Of a DNA stretch of 64,000 nucleotides, positions 56,671 to 64,000 are shown in pieces (position 1 is the stretch's first letter; every line of letters starts with the position of its first letter). A program made the translations under genes and the position numbers. Under the pieces are notes generated by a model. That model did no database searches. It was not told where the DNA came from and saw nothing but the letters and a program-made list of their open reading frames with translations. The stretch comes from JACTOJ01 sp032335695 (GTDB taxonomy: Bacteria; Bacillota; Clostridia; Clostridiales; Clostridiaceae), in the NCBI RefSeq assembly GCF_032335695.1, contig NZ_JACTOJ010000015.1, positions 1 through 64,000 of the forward strand, in the 5' to 3' direction.

Positions 56671-57792
56671 ATGAAATTTATTTTTATTAGTGATATTCAT
56701 ATAGGTACAAATTATCCAGAAAACTGGTATCAAAAATCTGTCCATCAGAAATATCTTAAAGCAATTTTACAATATATACAAACAAATGCCCAAGAAATAC
56801 AGGATGTTATTATGCTTGGAGATTGCTTTGATTCATGGATGTATACACCACAACCTCAAATTTCAGCTACAGTAACTGAAATTATAAATAACAACCTTGA
56901 TGTATTTACTAGACAAAGTGATGGAGATTTTATTACATGTATGGATAGTATACAGGGAAATTTATGCTATGTTTATGGAAACCATGATATGACTATAGAT
57001 TTTAACAAGTTAAACAATTACACGAAACTTCAGAGTAATAAAAGCAAACAACTAGTATGTTTAGATAGAATTTATAGCAAAGATGGTATTTATGCTGAAC
57101 ATGGTCATTACTATGATTTGTTTTGTAAATCTAATTATGATAGAACGAATAAGTATCAGCCATTGCCCATAGGTTACTTTATTTCAAGGGCTGCAACATT
57201 GTATTGTCAGCAACAATTGAAGAAAAGTGGTAAAAATAATTCATCTCAATTAGATGTTCATGGAGACCCAGGTGTGTTCTCGATTTTAAATATTAGTGAT
57301 CTTAGATTTGATGGAACCTTAGCACATATTATAATGTCAACTCTTTCAAAATTAGTTGGATATGATGATTTAAGTAAATTAATTTTTACAATGCCTGATG
57401 GCACATCAATAAGTGCAGCAGAGGTTGAAAAATTATATCCTAATATTATAAAAAGTCTAGATGACCTTACTAGTCTGCTTATGGTTAATGTAAATAATTC
57501 TTTAAACAATCAAGGTGCAAATTTATGTAATACAAGCTATATGGGAATCAGAAATAAAGTTGTAGTAATGGGACATACACATGTACCTGTACTTCAAAAA
57601 CATAGTTGCTTTGATGGGGAGGCTATTTATGTAAATTCAGGTTTTTTGTGCCCAGCAATCCCAGACATGCAGAAAGGAGGAATGATGACATTCACTGAAG
57701 TTGAACAAAACAGTTCTAGATTTACAGTCACAGTAAATAAAGTTAATTATCCAGACGGAAGTATAACACCTTTAGTGCATGATTCTGTTTGA
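56671..57792 (+). CDS. Calcineurin-like metallophosphoesterase
   Basis: 373 residues, start after AAAGGAGGAG. Metal-site motifs in order: FISDIHIG (DxH), MLGDCFDSW (GDxxD), YGNHDM (GNHD), an AEHGHYYD segment and VMGHTHVPV (GHxH). No signal peptide. The fold resembles UDP-2,3-diacylglucosamine pyrophosphatase LpxH-like and related enzymes, but the lineage is unusual, with a long insert at 170-270, so the substrate is unassigned. It is AT-richer than the exporter genes before it, suggesting a different origin. Confidence 0.8.
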   Translation: MKFIFISDIHIGTNYPENWYQKSVHQKYLKAILQYIQTNAQEIQDVIMLGDCFDSWMYTPQPQISATVTEIINNNLDVFTRQSDGDFITCMDSIQGNLCYVYGNHDMTIDFNKLNNYTKLQSNKSKQLVCLDRIYSKDGIYAEHGHYYDLFCKSNYDRTNKYQPLPIGYFISRAATLYCQQQLKKSGKNNSSQLDVHGDPGVFSILNISDLRFDGTLAHIIMSTLSKLVGYDDLSKLIFTMPDGTSISAAEVEKLYPNIIKSLDDLTSLLMVNVNNSLNNQGANLCNTSYMGIRNKVVVMGHTHVPVLQKHSCFDGEAIYVNSGFLCPAIPDMQKGGMMTFTEVEQNSSRFTVTVNKVNYPDGSITPLVHDSV

Positions 57793-58004
57793 TATTAAAT
57801 TTTTAAACAAAATATGTGAATGCTATCACTAATGAGCAGATAAAATAGTAAATAACGTAAGTTCGAAAAACAAATTTTTTATGAATAAATATGGATACGT
57901 AAAATAGCCATTTACAAAGGATAATATTACAAATCCTTACCTTTTGTGACAGATTCATAAGTTTGTTTTGTGTAGCAATGGAACAAAAAACGGCTATAAG
58001 CATG

Positions 58005-58064
58005 GAAATAAATAAATAAGATTCCAATTGCCTGTACACTTGGATCTTATTTATTTTCTTATTT
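58005..58064. terminator. Long terminator-like hairpin after phosphoesterase
   Basis: AATAAATAAGATTCCAA (about 58009-58025) folds on TTGGATCTTATTTATT (about 58040-58055) with one or two mismatches, followed by TTCTTATTTT. It is more than 200 bases past the stop at 57792; the reading frame on the opposite strand at 57803-58039 shows no protein features. Confidence 0.6.
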
Positions 58065-58086
58065 TATATACCTAAATACCTGAAGT

Positions 58087-58448
58087 TTACAACATATATT
58101 CTAATTCATCACAACGAGCATCTACTTCAATAAAACAGTTTTTTAAAACGGCTTCATTATTCATTTGTTGAACTATGTTATATACTGTGTTTTCTAGATC
58201 ATGAACTGTTTTATATGGAACATAGAATATATACTCTCTAGATTTTGGGTTAAGTTCATTCAGTTTATAATTTAACTTTAGATACTGTTCAAGGCTTTAT
58301 CAATGCTTTTATCTTTGCCTCTTGCTCTACCACCCTTTCTTCCCCTAGTCCTTGCACTTTCAATCCCTTCCTTGTGGCGCTCATAACCGTATTGGTTACG
58401 CCATTCAGCTTGGAACTGTTCGCTTCTTAGGTACTTTTCTTTCAGATC
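58087..58448 (-). pseudogene. Frameshifted mobile-element gene relic (resolvase-like basic segment)
   Basis: Two overlapping frames join near 58285. The first reads [16 protein letters not shown] and on through [16 protein letters not shown], a segment like the linker before the C-terminal helix-turn-helix of serine resolvases, ending at 58278. The second frame continues as LEQYLKLNYKLNELNPKSRE and later VDARCDELEYML to a stop at 58087. No start codon. The neighbour on the opposite strand is a Tn3 transposase remnant, and resolvase next to transposase is the Tn3 layout. The exact family is uncertain. Confidence 0.5.
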
Positions 58449-58449
58449 C

Positions 58450-58655
58450 TACTGCTTACTTGGTTTGGTTGTAAATGCTATTGTAGTTTGGAATACAAAG
58501 TATATGAAAGTTGCCTAGATGCAATTAAAAAAGCTAGACAACCAAGTTATGATTTTGATATACAACGTTTATCACCTTTAGGTTATGATCATATCAATAT
58601 CATGGGAAAATATTCTTTTATTCTTCCTGAAGAAATTGATCAATATGGGTTATGA
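58450..58655 (+). pseudogene. C-terminal remnant of Tn3-family transposase (frameshifted)
   Basis: One frame gives [13 protein letters not shown] before a stop at 58516-58518. The other continues LDAIKKARQPSYDFDIQRL then SPLGYDHINIMGKYSF and ends at 58653-58655. NAIV(V/L)WNT and LSPLG(Y/W)(D/E)HIN are the terminal signatures of Tn3-family TnpA. The two parts are out of frame by one, and everything upstream is gone. It marks the right side of a decayed transposon. Confidence 0.75.
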
Positions 58656-58958
58656 TCGCTATTATTAATAGATAAAATAATTAACACCCTAGGAGAAGAT
58701 TAATTTTCTTTCCTAGATTGTTAAATTTCCAATATATTAACTTCCTTATTCCGGTTTTCTGTTCCATTACTACACAAACCTCTTTTATAATTAAATGTTA
58801 TGTATTTTTAGTTTTTGTTAATATATGTTAATATATTTTTATTTTTATTCCTATACTATGGAATTTATTGTATTATTGTTTTGTAAATATTTTTATTTAC
58901 TTTTTCCCACGATTATTGTATATTACCTTAAAAAACCTTAGGAAAGGAATGTTATTAA
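58656..58958. other. AT-rich gap before the ribonuclease gene
   Basis: About 300 bases, very AT-rich, with runs such as TTAATATATGTTAATATAT. No gene seen. It should contain the ribonuclease promoter; several TATAAT-like boxes exist and I cannot choose. Confidence 0.4.
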
Positions 58959-59426
58959 ATGAAAAAAATATTTAAAAAGCTTAGCTTGCTTATGATAGTA
59001 AGCTGCCTATTCATTTCAATATTTTCTGGAGCATTTGCCCTTAAAGCTCATGCATCTAATTTAAACACTGTAAACAAAGCTAGCTATAATAATGTAATAA
59101 ACGACTTTCAAGGAGTTGCTGACTACATTCATGAGTACAGACATTTACCTAGCAACTACATAACAAAGGCAAAAGCTCAAGCCCTAGGCTGGAGACCTGG
59201 TGAAGACCTTTGGGACTATGCGCCTGGTAAGAGCATAGGCGGAGATGTTTTTACAAACTCTGAAGGAGTTTTGCCAAAAGCTACAGGTAGAACTTGGCAT
59301 GAATGTGATATAAACTATAATGGAGGCCATAGAGGTGCTGATAGATTAGTATACTCAAACGATGGATTAATATACGGAACCTCTGATCACTACCAGACCT
59401 TTACTTGCTACTATCGCGGGTACTAA
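58959..59426 (+). CDS. Secreted barnase-family ribonuclease
   Basis: 155 residues: signal peptide MKKIFKKLSLLMIVSCLFIS to about residue 32 (cleavage after AHA), then a 110-residue barnase domain. Line-up with Bacillus barnase: VADYIHEYRHLPSNYITK, AQALGW, APGKSIGGDVF, GRTWHECDINY with the general-base Glu, GGHRGADRL with the active Arg residues, and SDHYQTF with the catalytic His. All catalytic positions are kept. It cleaves RNA outside the cell. The barstar-type inhibitor follows 26 bases downstream. RBS AAAGGA. Confidence 0.92.
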   Translation: MKKIFKKLSLLMIVSCLFISIFSGAFALKAHASNLNTVNKASYNNVINDFQGVADYIHEYRHLPSNYITKAKAQALGWRPGEDLWDYAPGKSIGGDVFTNSEGVLPKATGRTWHECDINYNGGHRGADRLVYSNDGLIYGTSDHYQTFTCYYRGY

Positions 59427-59452
59427 AATAATTTTATCAAGGAGAAGCATTT

Positions 59453-59728
59453 ATGAAAGAAATTATATTGGAGGGCTCATTATTTACTAGCAGACAGGAA
59501 TTGCATAACATACTTAAATCTGAGCTTATGCTTCCCGAATACTACGGAAAAAACTTAGACGCCCTATGGGATTGCCTTACTACTGATATTGAATTACCTT
59601 TAAAAATTCAATGGCTCGATTTTGAAAAAAGTCAAAAATTTCTTGGAAGCTACGCAGAAGATACAAGAGATTTGTTTCTTCGTGCCAGCGAAGCTCTAAA
59701 AGGAAACCTTGAAGTGGTAATAAGTTAA
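59453..59728 (+). CDS. Barstar-family ribonuclease inhibitor
   Basis: 91 residues, cytosolic. Barstar hallmark PEYYGKNLDALWDCLT at about 28-43 contains the Tyr, Asn, Leu-Asp-Ala-Leu-Trp-Asp helix that plugs the barnase active site; the C-terminal EALKGNLEVVIS strand also matches. RBS AAGGAGA. Directly behind the ribonuclease gene, it protects the producer from unexported enzyme. Together they are an immunity pair. Confidence 0.92.
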   Translation: MKEIILEGSLFTSRQELHNILKSELMLPEYYGKNLDALWDCLTTDIELPLKIQWLDFEKSQKFLGSYAEDTRDLFLRASEALKGNLEVVIS

Positions 59729-59742
59729 TGTTTAGGATTTGT

Positions 59743-59755
59743 CTTAAAACATAGC
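59743..59755. repeat. Single arm of dispersed element
   Basis: TTAAAACATAGCC in the barstar 3' region; a second single arm, TTAAAACATAACC, occurs at about 59867-59879 in the same orientation, on the other side of the terminator. Confidence 0.55.
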
Positions 59756-59780
59756 CAATATTTAAAGCTTGTGGGAAAAG

Positions 59781-59817
59781 AAAAAATGTCATCTTATAAA
59801 AGGATGACATTTTTTTG
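59781..59817 (+). terminator. Terminator of the ribonuclease/inhibitor unit
   Basis: AAAAATGTCATC (59782-59793) with GATGACATTTTT (59803-59814), followed by T residues; strong and nearly symmetrical. Confidence 0.85.
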
Positions 59818-59962
59818 CTTGCTAGTAATGTAATATAAGCTCTTTTTTAAAATATTGATATTCTTTTAAAACATAACCTTAATATAAATAACTTGCTTAT
59901 TTTTAGGACATAATATTATCGTTAACCCATGATAAAATTATTTATGAATAGGATTGATAACT

Positions 59963-60388
59963 ATGAAGAAAAAAATTGCTGCTATAATAATTTTACTTAT
60001 TATATTTTCCCCCTCATTACCTGCTGGTGCCGAAGATTTTAAGTATGCGGAAATCTTTGATCCAAAGAAGGATGCAGTAGTGAAGGTTGTGCAGATGACA
60101 CCAGAAATAAATGCTATGGTTACGGATTGGATAATGAAAATAAAAGATTTCTACAAAAATGATCCTGCTACGGATGATGGATATGCCGTAAGAATTCCTA
60201 TAACCCCGGAAGTTAAAATTAATTCAAGGGTTCTTAATGGAAGCATAAATGAAGTATATATAATAATTCCTGAAAAGGAGCCTCCGTGTTTTATGATTTT
60301 TGAAAATGCTAATAAACTGAATAGCTATCCTTTTACTGGAGATATAAAGCTTCTTTCAAAAAGTTTAGGATTTAAGCTTAGTAAATAA
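59963..60388 (+). CDS. Secreted hypothetical protein
   Basis: 141 residues from ATG at 59963 (an in-frame TTG at 59954 is too close to the site AGGA). Signal peptide MKKKIAAIIILLIIFSPSLPAGA, mature part about 118 residues, charged, no cysteine except one in EPPCFMIFEN, alpha/beta mix. I do not recognise a family. Followed by a terminator shared with the convergent esterase gene. Confidence 0.6.
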   Translation: MKKKIAAIIILLIIFSPSLPAGAEDFKYAEIFDPKKDAVVKVVQMTPEINAMVTDWIMKIKDFYKNDPATDDGYAVRIPITPEVKINSRVLNGSINEVYIIIPEKEPPCFMIFENANKLNSYPFTGDIKLLSKSLGFKLSK

Positions 60389-60411
60389 AAAAGCTGCACA
60401 GGCAGCTTTTT
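60388..60411. terminator. Bidirectional terminator
   Basis: AAAGCTGC (60390-60397) and GCAGCTTT (60402-60409), with A run before and T run after, serving the convergent genes ending at 60388 and 60410. Confidence 0.85.
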
Positions 60412-61474
60412 ACCATCTCATAACATTCCTAACTTTATCAATAAGCTTTTTTGACATCTTATCCTGAGTCTTTAAGCTCGGATGCCAATCGGAGCCTATT
60501 CCATCGCTCTCTAGTTGAACCTCAAAGAACATTGTATGTATTTTTTCATCTTCCGTATCCATCTTGAATTTATCAACTGCTGCTTCTACTGCTGGGCATA
60601 GCTCATGTCCCATGGCTCCCAAGGTACATATTATATGGGAATTTGGGTTACACCTTCTTACCTGATGAAGGAATTTATAGTAACCTTCTGAAAACTGGTC
60701 CATTCTTTCTTTAATTGTTTTTGTGTAGCTTGCATCGTTTGTGCCCAAATTAATAACCACCAAATCCGGCTGAAATTTATGATTATCCCAAATCTCATAT
60801 TCATCCATTCCAAAGCTTTTATCTAATGCTGCATCCGTATACTTGTACAGGTTTGGCATTAACCATTCTTTAGTGTTAGGTACATCTTCATCTGTCCAAG
60901 AAGAAATTACACCTATACCACTCCAGGAAACGCAGTTGAAATCGGCATTAAAATGACGTGCTGTCTTGGCTGCATAGGCTTCCCATGGATTTTCCTGAGT
61001 GGTATTAAAAGTATCTACGTTCCACAGTCCTTCTATGCCATAGCCGCAGGTTATAGAATCTCCTATGAATTCTATTCGTCTTTCTTTCGGAGCTGTAGGA
61101 TGTATGTCTTCATTACCTTCCACTAATATTTCTTTTATGCCTACCTTAGCAAAAGCTGACTCCGATACCTTCATTAATCTTATTTTGACTCTTCTCAATT
61201 CATTACTTTCATATATATCATAAATAGCTTCATCCTTTTCCAAAGGCATACGTTTACTTGGCTTAGGTTCATCATCTATAAAGACAGCTATCCAAGCCTT
61301 TAAGTTATCTTCCCATTTAGCTCTGTCTGAGCATAATTTAACGCTAGCCTTGGTACCTAAAAATTCAAATTCTATTCCAGAACAAGAATAATCCATATAT
61401 CTTATATCTTCTAAAACTCTTGTCCTACCTAATATTCTTACCTTATCTTCAGTGGCTTTAAAACTAACTTCCAT
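60410..61474 (-). CDS. SGNH-hydrolase acetylesterase, CE2-like
   Basis: 354 residues, no signal peptide. Residues 1-120: beta-sandwich (jelly-roll) domain as in CE2 acetylxylan esterases. Residues 125-350: SGNH domain with block I RRIEFIGDSITCGYG (nucleophile Ser), Gly in SWSGIG, block III VINLGTNDASY (Asn), and block V DWHPSLKTQ (Asp-x-His). It should remove acetyl groups from sugars or glycans; the target is unknown, and the lack of export suggests intracellular oligosaccharides. GGAGGGAACAGC upstream. Confidence 0.85.
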   Translation of the reverse strand: MEVSFKATEDKVRILGRTRVLEDIRYMDYSCSGIEFEFLGTKASVKLCSDRAKWEDNLKAWIAVFIDDEPKPSKRMPLEKDEAIYDIYESNELRRVKIRLMKVSESAFAKVGIKEILVEGNEDIHPTAPKERRIEFIGDSITCGYGIEGLWNVDTFNTTQENPWEAYAAKTARHFNADFNCVSWSGIGVISSWTDEDVPNTKEWLMPNLYKYTDAALDKSFGMDEYEIWDNHKFQPDLVVINLGTNDASYTKTIKERMDQFSEGYYKFLHQVRRCNPNSHIICTLGAMGHELCPAVEAAVDKFKMDTEDEKIHTMFFEVQLESDGIGSDWHPSLKTQDKMSKKLIDKVRNVMRW

Positions 61475-61604
61475 GCTGTTCCCTCCAAAATATAAAAATA
61501 GTATAATTTCAGCTTATAATCACTAAAATTATACTACGTTAACATTTATATTCCTACATTTAAATTAAAGAAAAAAGTGTGCATTTTAAAGCACTGTCTG
61601 CAGC

Positions 61605-61979
61605 CTATATAACTTTGCTTATAATCAATAAAAACATTGCTATTATTGCTATTCCGCCTTGCTTAACGATAATCTTTTTATTTGCTGTAAATGCTCCATA
61701 TATGGCCGCAATAATTACACAAGCCAAAAAGAAAAATTTTAAGGAATCATTTAAAGCAGCTTTAGAAAATAAACTCCAGAATAATCCTGCAGCCAAGAGC
61801 CCATTATATAGTCCCTGATTTGCAAACATAACCTGAACCTGTTTTTTTGAAAGCAGTTCAGGATCAGTTCCAAAAGTTTTTTTAGCCATTTCAGACTGTA
61901 TAAAAAACATTTCGAGAACCATTATAAAGGTTTGCTCAAGGGCCACCACAAGAATTAAAATAAATAAAATTGTCTGCAT
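61605..61979 (-). CDS. DUF1304 membrane protein
   Basis: 124 residues, four transmembrane helices (about 3-25, 50-72, 78-97, 104-122). Family segments: LEMFFIQSE, QGLYNGLLAAGLFWSL and AAIYGAFTANKKI match DUF1304. Function unknown. It lies 13 bases downstream of the MBL hydrolase and is probably its operon partner. Confidence 0.88.
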   Translation of the reverse strand: MQTILFILILVVALEQTFIMVLEMFFIQSEMAKKTFGTDPELLSKKQVQVMFANQGLYNGLLAAGLFWSLFSKAALNDSLKFFFLACVIIAAIYGAFTANKKIIVKQGGIAIIAMFLLIISKVI

Positions 61980-61992
61980 GATATCAGTCCTC

Positions 61993-62742
61993 TTACAGCT
62001 TCATAATCTTTTTTTCTTCCAGGTTTGCAATTCCCTCTGGAGTATGAGTGGAAAGATAAACTGTTGGATTATTTTTTATAAATTCTCTAACCTTATTAAG
62101 AGTTTCTCTTGCAGCTTCTCTATCTTCAAATACCACCGACAACTGATTCTCTATTAAAGCAGCATCGGTATATGTAACATCTCCATGAAGCATATAGAAA
62201 ACCCCATCCTCTTCTACAATTACAATACTATTACCTTTAGTATGTCCTGGGGCAGATATTAGATATACACCATCTGCAATTTTTTCACTGCTTTCAAAAT
62301 TATGATATGCACCATTTTTAAATTCTGCTCTTACAATATTTTCTCCGCTAAGTTTTAGAGCATCGGCTTCTGCTGGAGAAAGATAAATTTTAGCATTTGG
62401 AAAGCTTCTTAGTTCTCCTGAATGGTCTGGATGCTTATGTGTTAGTAATATTTTACTTACATCCTCTGGAGCGTAACCTAAAGCTTTTAAAGCTTCTACA
62501 TAACTCTTTATTTTAGTTCCCTGATATATTTTCTGACCTTCCTTTGGCGGCATTTCAGGTGTCTCCGCTGGAACTCCAGTATCTACTAAAATAACTTCTT
62601 TTCCTGTATCTATAACATAATTTTGAAGACTTGATGGATAAGTTTTTGAAGCGTCTAAAGTGCTCTTATCAGCACTGCCTCCAAAAGCAAAATCCTGTGT
62701 CATAAATCCATTTTCATATAGTTTCACAGCTTTGATTTTCAT
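61993..62742 (-). CDS. MBL-fold metallohydrolase, AHL-lactonase-like
   Basis: 249 residues. Two-zinc site THKHPDHSGEL (HxHxDH) at about 100-110, later GHTKGNS and HGDV metal residues, and C-terminal STHTPEG. The overall shape matches the N-acyl homoserine lactonase branch of metallo-beta-lactamase-fold enzymes; in clostridia the natural substrate is probably another lactone or ester. AAAGGAGAAGG upstream. First gene of a two-gene unit with DUF1304. Confidence 0.85.
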   Translation of the reverse strand: MKIKAVKLYENGFMTQDFAFGGSADKSTLDASKTYPSSLQNYVIDTGKEVILVDTGVPAETPEMPPKEGQKIYQGTKIKSYVEALKALGYAPEDVSKILLTHKHPDHSGELRSFPNAKIYLSPAEADALKLSGENIVRAEFKNGAYHNFESSEKIADGVYLISAPGHTKGNSIVIVEEDGVFYMLHGDVTYTDAALIENQLSVVFEDREAARETLNKVREFIKNNPTVYLSTHTPEGIANLEEKKIMKL

Positions 62743-62892
62743 AATATCCTTCTCCTTTAAAATGAATTATTATCTATTAGGATTTTTATAAAACTTAAAA
62801 TTAAATTGTGTACAATATTATTTTATATCATATGTATTTTTTTGTCAATGGCTTTGTGCAATTTATTTTTAGCTAAATAATCCAAAACTTCA

Positions 62893-62923
62893 TTGACTTA
62901 GAGTAAACTGTAAGCCTTATAAT
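62893..62923 (+). promoter_or_regulatory. MerR-type promoter/operator of Gfo/Idh gene
   Basis: TTGACT (62893-62898), a 19-base spacer, TATAAT (62918-62923). The spacer contains CTTAGAGTAAACTGTAAG (62897-62914), an 8-base-arm dyad with one mismatch. A long spacer with the dyad between -35 and -10 is the hallmark of MerR-family activation; the sequence closely resembles NmlR/AdhR-type sites. No MerR gene is in the window. Confidence 0.7.
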
Positions 62924-62961
62924 ATTAATATAGGACCCCGATGAAAGGAGATATAATTCTT

Positions 62962-63930
62962 ATGAAGATAGCTATACTAGGTGCTGGCTCCATAGCAAGA
63001 TCTATGGCAGCTACTATAAATCAAATGGATGAAGCCACAAACTATGCTGTAGCCTCCAGAGACTATAAAAAATCAGAAGCTTTCGCCAAAGAATTTGGCT
63101 TTGCAAAAGCCTATGGCTCTTATGAGGAGATGTTATCAGATCCAGAAGTGGAGCTTGTTTATGTTGCTACACCCCATTCTCATCATTATGAACATGTAAA
63201 AATGTGCCTAAATCACGGAAAGCATGTGCTATGCGAAAAATCTTTCGCTGTTAATACAAAACAGGCAAGAGAAATGCTTGATTTAGCTGAAGGTAAGAAG
63301 CTTTTGCTCACAGAAGCTATATGGACTAGATACATGCCTCTTCGAAGAACTCTAGATGAGGTTATAGCCACCGGAATTATAGGAAAGGTACATATGCTCA
63401 CTGCAAACCTTGGTTATGTAATTAATCATATTCCAAGACTAATAGACCCAGCTTTAGCAGGTGGTGCTCTTTTGGACGTAGGAGTATATCCTATAAATTT
63501 CGCTCTTATGACTTTTGGTAATGATATTGAAAGAATTGAATCCACAGCTGTTTTAACGGATAGGGGAGTGGATGCTCAAAACAGCATTACTTTGGTGTAT
63601 AAAGATGGAAGAATGGCAGTTCTAAACAGCACTATGATGGCTCAGACTGACCGTCTTGGAATAATAAGCGGAAGCAAAGGGTTCATAGTAGCTGAAAATA
63701 TTAATAATTGTGAAAGATTTAAAGTCTTTGATATTAATCGAAAGGAATTAGCCTGTTATGAGGCTCCTAAGCAGATATCTGGTTATGAGTATCAGGTTAT
63801 CTCCTGCATTAAGGCTATAAAAGAAGGAAGACTGGAATGTGAAGAAATGCCTCATAAGGAAACTATAAGAGTTATGGAAATTATGGATAGCCTAAGAAAA
63901 CAATGGGGAGTTATTTATCCAGGAGAATAA
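62962..63930 (+). CDS. Gfo/Idh/MocA-family oxidoreductase
   Basis: 322 residues from ATG at 62962 (AAAGGAGAT at 62943-62951; the ATG at 62941 overlaps it). N-terminal NAD(P)-binding domain IAILGAGSIARSMA, the EKSF segment with the catalytic Lys in HVLCEKSFAVN, then the alpha/beta C-terminal domain with GGALLDVGVYPI. This clade resembles dihydrodiol/xylose dehydrogenase-like reductases acting on sugars or dicarbonyls. Divergent from the MBL hydrolase. Promoter is MerR-type, suggesting induction by electrophile or thiol stress. Confidence 0.88.
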   Translation: MKIAILGAGSIARSMAATINQMDEATNYAVASRDYKKSEAFAKEFGFAKAYGSYEEMLSDPEVELVYVATPHSHHYEHVKMCLNHGKHVLCEKSFAVNTKQAREMLDLAEGKKLLLTEAIWTRYMPLRRTLDEVIATGIIGKVHMLTANLGYVINHIPRLIDPALAGGALLDVGVYPINFALMTFGNDIERIESTAVLTDRGVDAQNSITLVYKDGRMAVLNSTMMAQTDRLGIISGSKGFIVAENINNCERFKVFDINRKELACYEAPKQISGYEYQVISCIKAIKEGRLECEEMPHKETIRVMEIMDSLRKQWGVIYPGE

Positions 63931-64000
63931 AATATTTTTCTTGTACACCATTAAAAATTCTAATTAAACAGGCTGTGCTTAATGCAAAAATACACTAAGC

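Noticed and set aside
57803..58039. Minus-strand reading frame of 78 codons after the phosphoesterase
   Set aside because: No ribosome binding site, random-looking composition, and its 5' part overlaps the long hairpin at 58009-58055.

Overview
The window looks like a chromosomal segment of an anaerobic, spore-forming Clostridium (or close relative). The DNA is AT-rich with strong AGGAGG-type ribosome binding sites and many U-tract terminators. It carries a gerKA-gerKB-gerKC-type germinant receptor operon, the [FeFe]-hydrogenase maturase HydE, a clostridial 2-enoate reductase and BclA-like collagen proteins of the kind found on spore surfaces. I see no rRNA, tRNA, CRISPR array or intact insertion sequence.

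Layout. (1) 1-28.9 kb is a probable spore-surface/glycosylation region. Collagen-like proteins sit at both ends (1-577 and 28267-28902). Between them are two GT2-TPR glycosyltransferases, a GT2-methyltransferase-GT4 fusion, a glycosyltransferase-methyltransferase fusion, a GT4 enzyme, a nucleotide-sugar dehydrogenase, and several small secreted-looking or coat-like proteins (2100-2933, 3215-4735, 22774-23574, 23642-23905). Housekeeping genes are interleaved: a ferredoxin-like protein, a CorC/HlyC-type CBS protein, hydE, an orphan histidine kinase, a YibE/F protein, a lipoteichoic-acid-synthase-like enzyme, a DUF43/BpsA-type branched-polyamine synthase, a DUF441 protein and a chemoreceptor. (2) 29-36 kb holds an MFS exporter divergent from a LysR regulator, a nitroreductase and the ger operon. 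(3) 36-43 kb holds an old yellow enzyme and a complete oligopeptide (opp) ABC operon on the minus strand. (4) 43-52.6 kb holds an SseB-like protein, a condensation-fold acyltransferase, an lmrA/lmrB-like TetR-MFS pair, an EamA transporter, a D-2-hydroxyacid dehydrogenase, and a TetR regulator next to a 2-enoate reductase. (5) 52.7-58.7 kb is an accessory island: a LytTR/DUF3021/ABC exporter module, a cysteine-rich KTR protein and a phosphoesterase, bordered by gene relics that include the frameshifted C-terminus of a Tn3-family transposase. (6) 58.9-64 kb holds a barnase/barstar pair, an SGNH esterase, a DUF1304 protein, an MBL hydrolase and a Gfo/Idh/MocA oxidoreductase.

Regulation visible in sequence. 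TetR operators of the TAGAC-nn-GTCTA type stand before both lmrA and lmrB. Two tandem TGAAT-nn-ATTCA palindromes lie downstream of the enoate reductase promoter. A LysR-type palindrome stands in front of the LysR gene. A MerR-type promoter (19-bp spacer with a dyad) drives the Gfo/Idh gene. Terminator-containing leaders precede hydE and the polyamine synthase; the latter encodes a seven-codon peptide. A family of dispersed palindromes with GGCTATGTTTTAA/TTAAAACATAGCC arms occupies many intergenic gaps, and an inverted pair of a second ~130-bp repeat brackets the EamA gene.

Start codons were chosen by ribosome binding site position, so several differ from the longest possible reading frame. 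Functional calls rest on recognised motifs and family resemblance by eye; no database search was run.
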